Shown here one piece after another: positions 52,602 through 61,641 of a DNA stretch of 64,000 nucleotides (positions are counted from its first letter, which is position 1; the number at the start of each line of letters is the position of its first letter). Both the position numbers and the translations under genes were made by a program. The DNA comes from JBFWNG01 sp050251195 (GTDB taxonomy: Bacteria; Bdellovibrionota_B; Oligoflexia; Oligoflexales; Oligoflexaceae). The stretch spans positions 1-64,000 of the forward strand of contig JBFWNG010000018.1 in NCBI GenBank assembly GCA_050251195.1, in the 5' to 3' direction. Under the pieces are notes generated by a model. It did not search any database. It was not told the DNA's origin and was given only the letters and a program-made list of their open reading frames with translations.

Positions 52602-54880
52602 TGCCCCGTTTAACCGAACAAGAACAACAAGACGTTATTCGCCATATAGAGGCAAACAAACCTTTACCAGACAAATATCGATTTTTGCTTTTTGATGATA
52701 AGCGCGAAGTGGAGCTTGTTTGGAATGGGAAAAATAACGACGTATGCAACGTCGTACTTCCGTTTCAAGTGATTGAGCAAGTTGACGAGCCCAGAGCAGA
52801 CGATACGTCTCAAGGCCAGGGCCAGCTCTTTTCGATTGATGATCGAGGCAGACAAATGAAGGGCTGGACCAACAAGTTAATTTGGGGTGATAACAAACTC
52901 GTACTTTCAAGTCTAAAAAATGGTCCTATGCGTGAGGAGATTGATGCGCAAGGAGGGATAAAGCTCATATACATTGATCCTCCTTTTGATGTCGGAGCCG
53001 ACTTCTCAATGGACCTAGAAATTGGAAGTGATACGCTCACCAAACAGCCTAGCATTCTTGAGGAAATCGCGTACCGAGATACTTGGGGACGAGGATCGGA
53101 CTCTTTCATATCGATGATTTATGAGCGCATGGCACTAATGAGGGACCTTTTAGCAAAAAACGGAAGCATCTACGTACATTGCGACTGGCGTGTAAACAGT
53201 TTCATGCGCCTCGTTATGGACGAAATTTTTGGGAGGGAGAACTTCAGGAACGAAATCACGTGGGTTAGATCTACGAATCCTAAAGGTTCTCAACATAAAT
53301 CCAATAAATTTGATGTCTATACAGATACAATTTTCCTCTATTGCCGCTCAGAAGAGTCGGAATTGAACCTTGACGACATAAGAATCCCCCTTACCCAAGA
53401 AGAACTTAATGATAAGTACTTCCGATCAGACGAAAAAGGCAGATACTATGATGGTCCAATCGTCAGGTCTCAATCGATGGGGCCTCGGCCCACTCTCGTC
53501 TATGAATACAACGGATACACACCTCCAACCTCCGGATGGCGATTAACTAAAGCAGATCTGGAAAAGCTCGATTTGGCAGGGGATCTGGGCTGGACTTCTC
53601 ACGCGAAACCTTTTCGCAAGTTACGAATTCATGATGATAAAGGGAAGCCTGTTGGAAATTTTTGGAATGATATTTCACTGATCAACTCTCAGGCTGTAGA
53701 GAGGCTAGGCTATCCAACCCAAAAACCAGAACTACTTCTCGATCGAATTATACGCACTTCTTCCAGAGAGGGTGATCTAGTTGCTGACTTCTTTTGTGGG
53801 TCAGGAACAACTGCGGCTGTCGCAGAAAAACTAAATCGCCGGTGGATAAACGCAGACCTAGGTAAATTTGCGATTCATACTACTAGAAAAAGGATGATTT
53901 GTGTGCAACGGCAGCTCAAGGCAAAAGGGACAAGCTATCGAGCGTTCGAGATACTCAATCTCGGTAGATACGAACGCCAACATTACGTCGGCGTAAACCC
54001 GAATCTTCGAGAGGAAGAGCAGAGAAAACAAGCGGCGGAAAAAGAGTCGGCATTCCTTGAATTAATCCTAAGAGCTTACCGAGCCGAAAAGGCGGAAGGA
54101 TTTTCAACTTTTCACGGGAAGAAAAATGGTCGATTGGTTGTAGTTGGTCCTATCAACTTGCCAGTCACTCGTCTTTTTGTTGAGGAGGTAGTTGCGGAAT
54201 GTCGGCAGAAGCGAGTCACTCGCGTTGATATTCTCGGGTTCGAATTCGAGATGGGTCTATTTCCGGAGGCTTTGGAGCAAGCAAAATCAAGGGGGATCGA
54301 TGTTGTTCCTAAATACATCCCCGCCGACGTCTTCGACAAACGCGCGGTCGAAAAAAATCAAGTTTCATTTCATGATGTTGCTTACATTGAGGTCGAAACG
54401 CTTATCAAAAAGTCGACGTTGGCTGTTGAATTAAAGGATTTTTCCGTGTTCTATTCACAAGACTCACTCATTTCTAACGAGACAACTCTCAAGAATAACA
54501 GTAGCAAAATTGTTGTAGAAAAAGGTCAGATTGTAAAAGTAAGCAGCGACAAATCAGGCGTCGTGAAACGAGAGGTTCTAACGAAGGAGTGGACCGACTG
54601 GGTTGATTACTGGTCTGTTGATTTCGATTATGAAAGCAAGCGCGAGATAATTAAATTAAAAAATGATCTCACTGGCGAAATGGAGGAATCGTGGACGGGC
54701 GACTATATATTTGAGAATGAATGGCAAACATTCCGTACTAAGACTGACCGAAAACTTGAGCTTGTAAGCTCATACCGAGAATGCAAACCCGGGAAGCGAA
54801 AGGTAGCGGTCAAGGTTGTCGATATTTTTGGTAATGACACAATGACTATTATCGAAGTCACAATCGGAGGGAAGACCTGA
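52601..54880 (+). CDS. Type III restriction-modification methyltransferase (Mod)
   Basis: 759 residues. The beta-class motif order is seen: catalytic motif IV IYIDPPFDVG (DPPF at 126-129), target-recognition region in the middle, then SAM motif I VADFFCGSGTTAAVAEKLN (about 395-405). The enzyme makes N6-methyladenine (or N4-methylcytosine) at a short asymmetric site and gives the Res subunit its specificity. DPPF instead of DPPY occurs in this class. The stop overlaps the Res start (TGATG). Confidence 0.9.
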   Translation: MPRLTEQEQQDVIRHIEANKPLPDKYRFLLFDDKREVELVWNGKNNDVCNVVLPFQVIEQVDEPRADDTSQGQGQLFSIDDRGRQMKGWTNKLIWGDNKLVLSSLKNGPMREEIDAQGGIKLIYIDPPFDVGADFSMDLEIGSDTLTKQPSILEEIAYRDTWGRGSDSFISMIYERMALMRDLLAKNGSIYVHCDWRVNSFMRLVMDEIFGRENFRNEITWVRSTNPKGSQHKSNKFDVYTDTIFLYCRSEESELNLDDIRIPLTQEELNDKYFRSDEKGRYYDGPIVRSQSMGPRPTLVYEYNGYTPPTSGWRLTKADLEKLDLAGDLGWTSHAKPFRKLRIHDDKGKPVGNFWNDISLINSQAVERLGYPTQKPELLLDRIIRTSSREGDLVADFFCGSGTTAAVAEKLNRRWINADLGKFAIHTTRKRMICVQRQLKAKGTSYRAFEILNLGRYERQHYVGVNPNLREEEQRKQAAEKESAFLELILRAYRAEKAEGFSTFHGKKNGRLVVVGPINLPVTRLFVEEVVAECRQKRVTRVDILGFEFEMGLFPEALEQAKSRGIDVVPKYIPADVFDKRAVEKNQVSFHDVAYIEVETLIKKSTLAVELKDFSVFYSQDSLISNETTLKNNSSKIVVEKGQIVKVSSDKSGVVKREVLTKEWTDWVDYWSVDFDYESKREIIKLKNDLTGEMEESWTGDYIFENEWQTFRTKTDRKLELVSSYRECKPGKRKVAVKVVDIFGNDTMTIIEVTIGGKT

Positions 54881-57564
54881 TGGCATTGCACCCAGACTTC
54901 CCCGAGTCACCTTATGCGATCTTAGACCCATCTATTCGGTGGTTTCCCGCCGATGAGGCGCTACGTGAAAAATCTTTCGAAAAACTTCTCCCTCCTCTGG
55001 TTCCTGAACTTAGGAAACTAGTTAAGGCGTGGCGCGATAGTCGGTACGAAGGCGCAACAGAGACTAGCAAGGCGCTCTTACGGTGGTGGTTTGGGACGCC
55101 CCACCTTATGACGAAATCAGACGGCTCATTGTTCGAGTTCCGATACTATTTTGCGCAGCGTGAGGCCCTAGAAACAGTTGTCTATCTGTATGACGTTATC
55201 CGCATTAAGGACAAATTCGACCTCATGCGTTTTGATAAGTCCGGCGTCGTGGCAGCGAAAATGTTCGACGAGACTTGGCGACGTTTCGTAGTCAAAATGG
55301 CAACCGGCGCTGGTAAGACCAAGGTAATGAGCCTGATTCTAGCTTGGAGCTATTTTCATAAATTCTACGAGACGGGTTCCCAGCTTTCAAGAAATTTTCT
55401 TGTAATTGCTCCGAACATAATTGTTCTCGACCGGATCTATAAGGACTTCAGAGGACTGCGCATTTTCCTGAAAGATGACCCCGCAATTCCTGACAATGGG
55501 TTTGACGGTAGAAACTGGCGTGACGCCTTTCAGCTCACGCTGCACGTTCAGGATGAGGTTCACATCACGAACCCGTTTGGCAACATTTTTCTGACCAACA
55601 TTCATCGCGTATATTCGGACAACGATGTGCAGGCCTCACCAGAGAATCTCGACACAACGGAATATTTCTTAGGTAAACGTCCCAGCGGCGCAACAAATGA
55701 TTCAAAAATAGATTTGGGGGTTATCGTCCGAGAAATTGACGAACTCATGGTCATCAATGATGAAGCTCATCATGTTCACGATTCTAAGCTAGCCTGGTTC
55801 AAGTCGATTGCAGATATTCACAACCGCCTAACCCAAAAAGGCGCGGCTCTATCTCTGCAAATCGACGTTACGGCGACTCCGAAGCATGAAAACGGTGCGA
55901 TTTTTGTCCAAACGGTCTCCGACTATCCGCTGGTCGAAGCAATTAAACAAAACGTAGTAAAGCACCCTGTCCTTCCTGACGGTCCAAGTAGAGCAAAGCT
56001 AAAAGAGCGTCAGAGCGTGAAGTTTACGCAGAAGTACGCTGATTACTTGAACTTGGGTGTCGTTGAATGGCGCAAGTCATCAGCGGAACACGCGAAGCTC
56101 GGCAAGAAAGCTATTCTGTTCATCATGACTGACGACACTAAAAATTGCGATGACGTCGCCGAGTATCTTGAGGGGCACTATGCAGATCTGAAGGACGCTG
56201 TTCTCGTCATTCACACGAAAGCAAACGGGGAAATTTCGGAAGCGACTTCCGGGAAAAACAAGGAAGAACTTGACAAGCTTAGACAGCAGGCAAATGACAT
56301 TGATAGTGGCGAAAGCCCCTACAAGGCAATCGTTTCCGTTATGGTCCTGAAAGAGGGCTGGGATGTTAGAAATGTGACAACTATTGTTGGACTGCGATCC
56401 TACGCTGCTCAGAACAAGATATTACCTGAGCAAACTCTTGGCCGTGGTCTTCGAAAAATGTATTCCGTGGGAGTGCCTGAGTACGTCAGCATAGTTGGCA
56501 CAGACGCCTTCATGGATTTCGTTGAATCTATCCAGGCGGAAGGCGTGATCCTCGAACGACGAGCTATGGGGGAAGGGACTAAACCTGTTGCGCCGATCGT
56601 AGTCGAAGTCGACAACGAAGACGTATCAAAGGATCTCGACAAGCTTGACATTGAGATTCCGATTATGACCCCCAGGATTCATCGTGAATTTAAAAACCTT
56701 GTTGATCTTGATGCCAAGTCGATTCAGTATCAGCGCGTGAAATATCAGCAATTCAGTGCAGAAGAGCAAAGGGAGATCGTCTTTAAAGACATAACAACAG
56801 GGGTTATCACTCACACCACACTTCTGGATTCGACGGGGGCAGCCGACTTTCGCAGCGTCATCGGCTATTTTACTCACGTTATCATGAAGGACTTGCGCCT
56901 CGTGAGTGGTTATGACGTCCTTTACGGAAAAGTGAAGTCTTTTGTAAGAAGTGACCTCTTTGACCTAGAGATGTCATTGGACGATCAGAACACATTACGT
57001 AATCTGTCCGAGATTACAGCATCGAAGACAATAATAGAAACGTTCAAGAAGGCGATCAACGCATTGACCGTTCGTGACAAGGGTGATGCTCAGATCAGTA
57101 ATACGATCAAGCTTCGGAACACACGACCTTTCGTCGCGAAGGACCAAGGCTTCATTGTCCCGAAGAAGAGCGTCTTTAACCGCATCATCGGCGATAGCAA
57201 TCTTGAGCTGCGATTTGCATCGTTTCTGGAGGAATGCAAAGACATCATCTCATATGCCAAGAACTATTTGGCAGTGCACTTTAGGCTCGATTACGTTGAT
57301 GCTGACGGCAACATCTCCAACTACTACCCAGATTTTCTCGTCAAAATCACTGAGAAACATACGGTAATCGTTGAAACTAAGGGCTTAGAAGATTTGGACG
57401 TGCCACCAAAAATGGCACGTCTTAGACAATGGTGCGAAGACGTCAACAGAGTTCAGAATGCAATAAAGTATGATTTTGTCTTCGTCGACCAAGAAAGTTT
57501 TGAAAGGCATAAGCCGAATTCATTTCGACAGTTGACCGAGGCATTCAGAGAGTATAAAAGTTAA
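54880..57564 (+). CDS. Type III restriction endonuclease subunit (Res)
   Basis: 894 residues. SF2 helicase motifs: Walker A MATGAGKTKV (141-147), DEAH in VINDEAHHVH (294-297), TATP, VMVLKEGWDVRN and QTLGRGLRKM. The C-terminal nuclease has YYPDFLVKI (D818) and IVETKG (E832, K834), the PD-(D/E)xK site. Res and Mod cut DNA after ATP-driven communication between two inversely placed sites. The gene appears intact. Confidence 0.93.
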   Translation: MALHPDFPESPYAILDPSIRWFPADEALREKSFEKLLPPLVPELRKLVKAWRDSRYEGATETSKALLRWWFGTPHLMTKSDGSLFEFRYYFAQREALETVVYLYDVIRIKDKFDLMRFDKSGVVAAKMFDETWRRFVVKMATGAGKTKVMSLILAWSYFHKFYETGSQLSRNFLVIAPNIIVLDRIYKDFRGLRIFLKDDPAIPDNGFDGRNWRDAFQLTLHVQDEVHITNPFGNIFLTNIHRVYSDNDVQASPENLDTTEYFLGKRPSGATNDSKIDLGVIVREIDELMVINDEAHHVHDSKLAWFKSIADIHNRLTQKGAALSLQIDVTATPKHENGAIFVQTVSDYPLVEAIKQNVVKHPVLPDGPSRAKLKERQSVKFTQKYADYLNLGVVEWRKSSAEHAKLGKKAILFIMTDDTKNCDDVAEYLEGHYADLKDAVLVIHTKANGEISEATSGKNKEELDKLRQQANDIDSGESPYKAIVSVMVLKEGWDVRNVTTIVGLRSYAAQNKILPEQTLGRGLRKMYSVGVPEYVSIVGTDAFMDFVESIQAEGVILERRAMGEGTKPVAPIVVEVDNEDVSKDLDKLDIEIPIMTPRIHREFKNLVDLDAKSIQYQRVKYQQFSAEEQREIVFKDITTGVITHTTLLDSTGAADFRSVIGYFTHVIMKDLRLVSGYDVLYGKVKSFVRSDLFDLEMSLDDQNTLRNLSEITASKTIIETFKKAINALTVRDKGDAQISNTIKLRNTRPFVAKDQGFIVPKKSVFNRIIGDSNLELRFASFLEECKDIISYAKNYLAVHFRLDYVDADGNISNYYPDFLVKITEKHTVIVETKGLEDLDVPPKMARLRQWCEDVNRVQNAIKYDFVFVDQESFERHKPNSFRQLTEAFREYKS

Positions 57565-57575
57565 GAAGAGGTCCA

Positions 57576-57851
57576 ATGAACGACGATAGTAAGAAACTTG
57601 ACGAGTCCGACGTCTGCTCAAAAAACAGACAGCATCTTACTACTTCAACACTCTCAGAGAAATTGTCGAAAAAAGAACTTTGGCAAATGACCAGGGCAGA
57701 ATACGAGGCTGCACATGGTCAATTGAGAGGCAATACAACGGTTACCGGTAAATTTTCCCCTCATAAAAATGCTGTCGAAGTGGCTATAAATCGAGGTCTG
57801 CCGGTTCCTAAAGAAGTTCTAGCCGACTACCCGAGCCTGGCAAGCGAATAA
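57576..57851 (+). CDS. Small protein trailing the type III RM operon
   Basis: 91 residues. The C-terminal half (HKNAVEVAINRGLPVPKEVLADYPSL) is a short motif often seen in phage and RM-associated proteins (a motif such as GxPVPxEVLxDYP). Eleven nt after Res, with SD AAGAGG. It is likely part of the operon; a role as regulator or anti-restriction balance is unknown. Confidence 0.6.
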   Translation: MNDDSKKLDESDVCSKNRQHLTTSTLSEKLSKKELWQMTRAEYEAAHGQLRGNTTVTGKFSPHKNAVEVAINRGLPVPKEVLADYPSLASE

Positions 57852-57970
57852 AGGGTCTTCCAATCCTAGGCCTACTATATAAGTTATTATAATCACTACT
57901 AAAACTTATCTTTGCTCCCATCTGCGTAAAGCACTGCACAGATAGACCGATCCCTTCTTCCGGAGGAATT

Positions 57971-59998
57971 ATGGCTAATTCGCGCAATCGCTTTCTGACA
58001 AAATCTAGGTACAAGCTTGCATTAGAATGCCCAACTAAACTCTTCTATTCTGGCAAACGTGGAGAGTATGAAGACACTTCGGTTGACGACCCGTTCTTAA
58101 TTGCACTTGCAAGAGGAGGCTTTCAAGTCGGCGCGCTAGCACAAAGCTACTACCCGAATGGAAATCTCGTTTCGGATCTAGATCACACTAAGGCCGTTGA
58201 AAAAACTAAGGAACTAATCCAGCAAGAGAACGTCACGATTTTTGAAGGAGCTTTTCAGTTCGAAAATCTATTCATAAGGATCGATATCGTCGACAAGATC
58301 GGTGACCGGATCCGCTTGATAGAAGTCAAATCAAAGTCATATGACCCCCGCGACGAAGATCAAATATTCGACAAGAAAGCCATTAGCAAAGGTCGCATAA
58401 AGATCAAAAGCGACTACTCAAAATACATTTATGACCTGGCCTTTCAAACACATGTATTTAAACTTGCCTTTCCGAACTTCAAAATTTCGAATTACCTCAT
58501 GATGGCGGATAAGTCCGCTTCCACAACCGTAGATGGACTGAACCAGCTTTTCCTATTAACGACAAAGGAGGGAAGGACGTCTGTAACTACGAAACCCGGG
58601 ATCACTGAGTCAATTCTTGGCAAAAAGATCTTATGTGAAGTTAATATGGACAAAGCGATTGATGCAATTCATAACGACAAGGATGAAGGCAGACCCATTG
58701 CGGACCATGTAAATCAACTACCATACGCCGAAGAGATCAAATACCTTGCAAAAATGTATGTAGCAGATAAGAAGGTTGCGACGACTCCCAACTCGAAGTG
58801 CAAAGATTGCGAATTCCGAACTCATCCCATTCCTCCACTAAAGAGCGGCTTCTCCGAGTGTTGGGTGACACAAGCAAAACTAAGTGAGGCAGAATTACTT
58901 CAGCCATTTGCCTTCGACGTCTGGGACTTCAGACGAGCAGACTTAATGATAGATTCCAAAAAGTTTCTGATGCAAGACTTGTGCGAAGAAGATATCGGTC
59001 TTAAGTCAGATCCCAATGAACCTGGCCTTTCCCGAACGGAGAGACAATGGCTACAAATTAGAAGCGCAACGGCAAGGCGCGAAGGCCCTTTCGTTGACCT
59101 GGGGGGTATTTCTTCTGCTGCATCTAGCTGGACATATCCGCTCCACTTTGTTGACTTCGAGACGGCCATGGTAGCGATCCCTTTCAATAAGGACTGCCGG
59201 CCATACCAAAGTCTCGCGTTTCAATTCTCACACCATATTGTCTCCAAAGACGGCAATATTGAACACACCAATCAATATCTAAATATGGAACGCGGGAAAT
59301 TCCCAAATTTTGAATTTATTCGTGAACTAAAAAAGAGTCTTCAAAATGACTCCGGCACGATTTTCAGATACGCCCATCACGAGAACACGATTCTTTGCCA
59401 AATTTTTGAGCAGCTCAAGGTATCAACCGAACCAGACCGTCTTGAGTTGATGAAATGGATTCAATCGATAACCAAGTCTGGTAAGAATAGCAGCGAAACA
59501 TGGGTCGGACCAAGATCGATGGTTGACATGTGTGACCTCGTCAAGAGTTTCTATTATCATCCAAGCATGGGTGGATCCAACAGCATAAAGAAGGTTCTTC
59601 CTGCAATCTTGGGCGACTCACCAGAGCTCCAGAGCCGATTCTCAAAAGCTATCTATGGGTCCAAGGAGGGAATCAAAAGTTTGAACTTTAAGAATTGGAC
59701 TTGGATACGTTATGAGGGCAATAAGCTCCTGGACCCATATCGGTTCCTGCCTAAAGTCTATGGCAATATAGACGCCACGCTCTTGGATAAGGTGATGTGC
59801 GATGACGAGTTGCAAGATGGTGGATCAGCCATGACTGCATACGCTATGATGCAGTTCACTGAGATGCCGGATGAGGAGAGAAAAGCCCTCGGAAACGCTT
59901 TACTTAAATACTGTGAGCTCGATACTTTTGCGATGGTACTACTATATGAATATTGGAAAGAATTTGTTACAGGCAAACGTCTGCCCGGGGCCGCTTAA
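57971..59998 (+). CDS. DUF2779 protein: Cas4-like Fe-S nuclease fused to DEDD exonuclease domain
   Basis: 675 residues, SD GGAGG. The N-terminal RNFRLTKS-type start carries C20 (ALECPTKLFY). A PD-(D/E)xK-like core lies at about 90-125 (RIDIVDK, RLIEVKSKS). C277, C280 and C297 (SKCKDCEF, SECW) with C20 make a Cas4/AddB-type [4Fe-4S] set. The C-terminal part has an RNase H-like DEDD site: HFVDFETAM (D395, E397), MVDMCDLVK (D519) and YCELDTFAM (D651). DUF2779 is known only as an uncharacterised family. Next to type III RM it is a candidate defence nuclease. Confidence 0.85.
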   Translation: MANSRNRFLTKSRYKLALECPTKLFYSGKRGEYEDTSVDDPFLIALARGGFQVGALAQSYYPNGNLVSDLDHTKAVEKTKELIQQENVTIFEGAFQFENLFIRIDIVDKIGDRIRLIEVKSKSYDPRDEDQIFDKKAISKGRIKIKSDYSKYIYDLAFQTHVFKLAFPNFKISNYLMMADKSASTTVDGLNQLFLLTTKEGRTSVTTKPGITESILGKKILCEVNMDKAIDAIHNDKDEGRPIADHVNQLPYAEEIKYLAKMYVADKKVATTPNSKCKDCEFRTHPIPPLKSGFSECWVTQAKLSEAELLQPFAFDVWDFRRADLMIDSKKFLMQDLCEEDIGLKSDPNEPGLSRTERQWLQIRSATARREGPFVDLGGISSAASSWTYPLHFVDFETAMVAIPFNKDCRPYQSLAFQFSHHIVSKDGNIEHTNQYLNMERGKFPNFEFIRELKKSLQNDSGTIFRYAHHENTILCQIFEQLKVSTEPDRLELMKWIQSITKSGKNSSETWVGPRSMVDMCDLVKSFYYHPSMGGSNSIKKVLPAILGDSPELQSRFSKAIYGSKEGIKSLNFKNWTWIRYEGNKLLDPYRFLPKVYGNIDATLLDKVMCDDELQDGGSAMTAYAMMQFTEMPDEERKALGNALLKYCELDTFAMVLLYEYWKEFVTGKRLPGAA

Positions 59999-60084
59999 CT
60001 TTGCAGAAAATCTCGCGAAAATAATTCGCTCTATGTCCATTCCGGATACACTTGTAATCGGAAGCGGAACAAGCCCAAAAAAAT

Positions 60085-60140
60085 AAACCAAAAGTTTTAA
60101 CCTTTAACCGCCGTTCTCTAAAAAAACAGGCGGCGGCGCA
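60085..60140. repeat. Inverted repeat before the resolvase operon
   Basis: CCGCCG at about 60108 pairs with CGGCGG at about 60131, with A-rich loop. It may terminate the DUF2779 transcript or control the small ORF that follows. Confidence 0.4.
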
Positions 60141-60362
60141 ATGGTAACGAAAAATCAGCTTTCCACGATTTGCCAAAATCTCCTCCACGCAATGAATGGT
60201 GCATCGTTCAAAAGCCAAGTCATTGAAGATGTCATCACGATTCAGGATGGAATCGTAGTCGTTAGCGACAATCGTCAAATTTATCTAAGCAACTATGATG
60301 TTGAAACCCTATACCAGGAGTATATCTGGGAAAAGGTAGTAAACGGAGACGGCAATGAGTGA
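60141..60362 (+). CDS. Small protein coupled to the resolvase
   Basis: 73 residues. Beta-rich centre (VIEDVITIQDGIVVVSDNRQIYLS). The stop overlaps the resolvase start by 8 nt. No family recognised. Probably an accessory or regulatory product of the same mobile unit. Confidence 0.5.
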   Translation: MVTKNQLSTICQNLLHAMNGASFKSQVIEDVITIQDGIVVVSDNRQIYLSNYDVETLYQEYIWEKVVNGDGNE

Positions 60363-61086
60363 ACAGAATAAGCGTGTAGCCATATATGCCAGAGTCTCTA
60401 CGAATAAGGACCAGCGACCGGAGGCTCAAATCGATGAACTCAGAAAATACTGCGCCGCTAGGTGTTGGGCTGTAGTTGCCGAGATTGTCGACCAGGGCTT
60501 CAGCGGCAAAACGGACCAACGCCCAGGGCTTAAGCAGCTGATGAATCTGGCGCGCCGTCGCCACATTGATGTTGTTGTCGTAGCAAAGTTGGACAGGTTG
60601 GCGAGGTCACTCAAACACCTCATAAATACTTTGGATGAGTGGAATTCCATCGGCGTTTCCTTCGTGGCAATCAACAGTCCCTTTGATTTCACGAGCTCGA
60701 TGGGAAAGCTTATGACCGGTGTCATTGCCTGCTTTGCCGAGTTCGAGCGAGACCTGATTGCGGAGCGGACCAGGTCAGGCTTAGCGATCGCAAGAGCTAA
60801 GGGCATAAAATTGGGACGTCCTCCGAGTAAGTTCATCGATGACATTCGGAGACTGAAAGCTGAGGGACTCAGTAACAATGCTATTAAGCGGAAGCTTGGA
60901 GTATCGAACGGCGTCTTGTGGCGTGCTTTGAAGGGGGACCCTAAAACCCCCCAAAATTCGGCATCGACAGACCCTGTCGTGGCGCCTGTTTCCAACGCCG
61001 CGAATCAGCTGGATAAGACAGGCCCTAAATCGGCCGATTTAGGGGGCACTGAAAATCGTTCAGAACGTCGTTCATCCATCAGGTGA
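60355..61086 (+). CDS. Small serine recombinase (resolvase/invertase)
   Basis: 243 residues. Catalytic Ser15 in IYARVSTNKDQ, the motif VVVAKLDRLARSLKHL, and GVIACFAEFERDLIAERTR (E helix). The C-terminal HTH is at LSNNAIKRKLGVSNGVLW. A 50-residue Pro/Ser/Asn tail follows, and its DNA holds a perfect 22-bp palindrome. It could catalyse inversion or resolution of the island, or belong to a transposon. Confidence 0.92.
   Translation: MSEQNKRVAIYARVSTNKDQRPEAQIDELRKYCAARCWAVVAEIVDQGFSGKTDQRPGLKQLMNLARRRHIDVVVVAKLDRLARSLKHLINTLDEWNSIGVSFVAINSPFDFTSSMGKLMTGVIACFAEFERDLIAERTRSGLAIARAKGIKLGRPPSKFIDDIRRLKAEGLSNNAIKRKLGVSNGVLWRALKGDPKTPQNSASTDPVVAPVSNAANQLDKTGPKSADLGGTENRSERRSSIR
61023..61044. repeat. 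Perfect 22-bp palindrome in the resolvase 3' end
   Basis: CCCTAAATCGG followed directly by CCGATTTAGGG, within the last 20 codons of the resolvase. Possible recombination site, operator or terminator-like hairpin. Confidence 0.7.
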
Positions 61087-61142
61087 GGAAAGGAAATGTC
61101 GCCTAAACGTAGGGATATTCGCAATAACTTCAATGGGGCATA

Positions 61143-61177
61143 CCTGATTATGCGCTCATAATGCGCATAAAGTCAGG
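61143..61177. promoter_or_regulatory. Inverted repeat after the resolvase gene
   Basis: TTATGCGC (61148-61155) and GCGCATAA (61163-61170) form a perfect 8-bp dyad with a 7-bp spacer, extended by CCTGA and TCAGG on the outside. It fits a resolvase res-type site or an operator for the XRE regulator at 61318. Confidence 0.6.
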
Positions 61178-61317
61178 AAATATAGGCAACTATTCAGATT
61201 TTGATGAATTCCCATGGTCTTTCTGTCGAAATACTAAGAAGGACTAAAGTTGGTAATCATTTCCTGACGGGTTAGAGAGATGCGCTTAGGACGATGGTAT
61301 GAGGGAAACAAATAATC

Positions 61318-61620
61318 ATGACTAATACTTTTGGTGGGAATCTCAAGCGTTTGATGGAGGATGCCAACCTCAGTGCGAGAGAACTCGCACTGAAAATCGA
61401 TGTCCCTGTTAAAACATTGACTGAATGGCTGGGGCCTGGTTACAGGATGCCTCGTAATCCGGGACACCTCAAAAAAATCAGTCAATTTTTTAACTGCTCG
61501 ATACACCACCTCCTCTTTGGAGAAGAAGATCCTCAATCAATAATAGGCTCGATACTAGAGAAGACGGAGATACATACAGGCCTGTACGAAATCTCGATCA
61601 AGAAAGTCAGGGCCAAGTAA
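61318..61620 (+). CDS. XRE-type HTH regulator
   Basis: 100 residues. The HTH is LSARELALKIDVPVKTLTEWL, followed by a cro/C1-type helix end (HLKKISQFFNCSIHHLLFG). It probably represses its own operon or the neighbouring resolvase or lipoprotein genes. A dyad at 61143-61177 is a candidate operator. Confidence 0.8.
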   Translation: MTNTFGGNLKRLMEDANLSARELALKIDVPVKTLTEWLGPGYRMPRNPGHLKKISQFFNCSIHHLLFGEEDPQSIIGSILEKTEIHTGLYEISIKKVRAK

Positions 61621-61641
61621 AGAAAGTAGAAAGAGGACACT

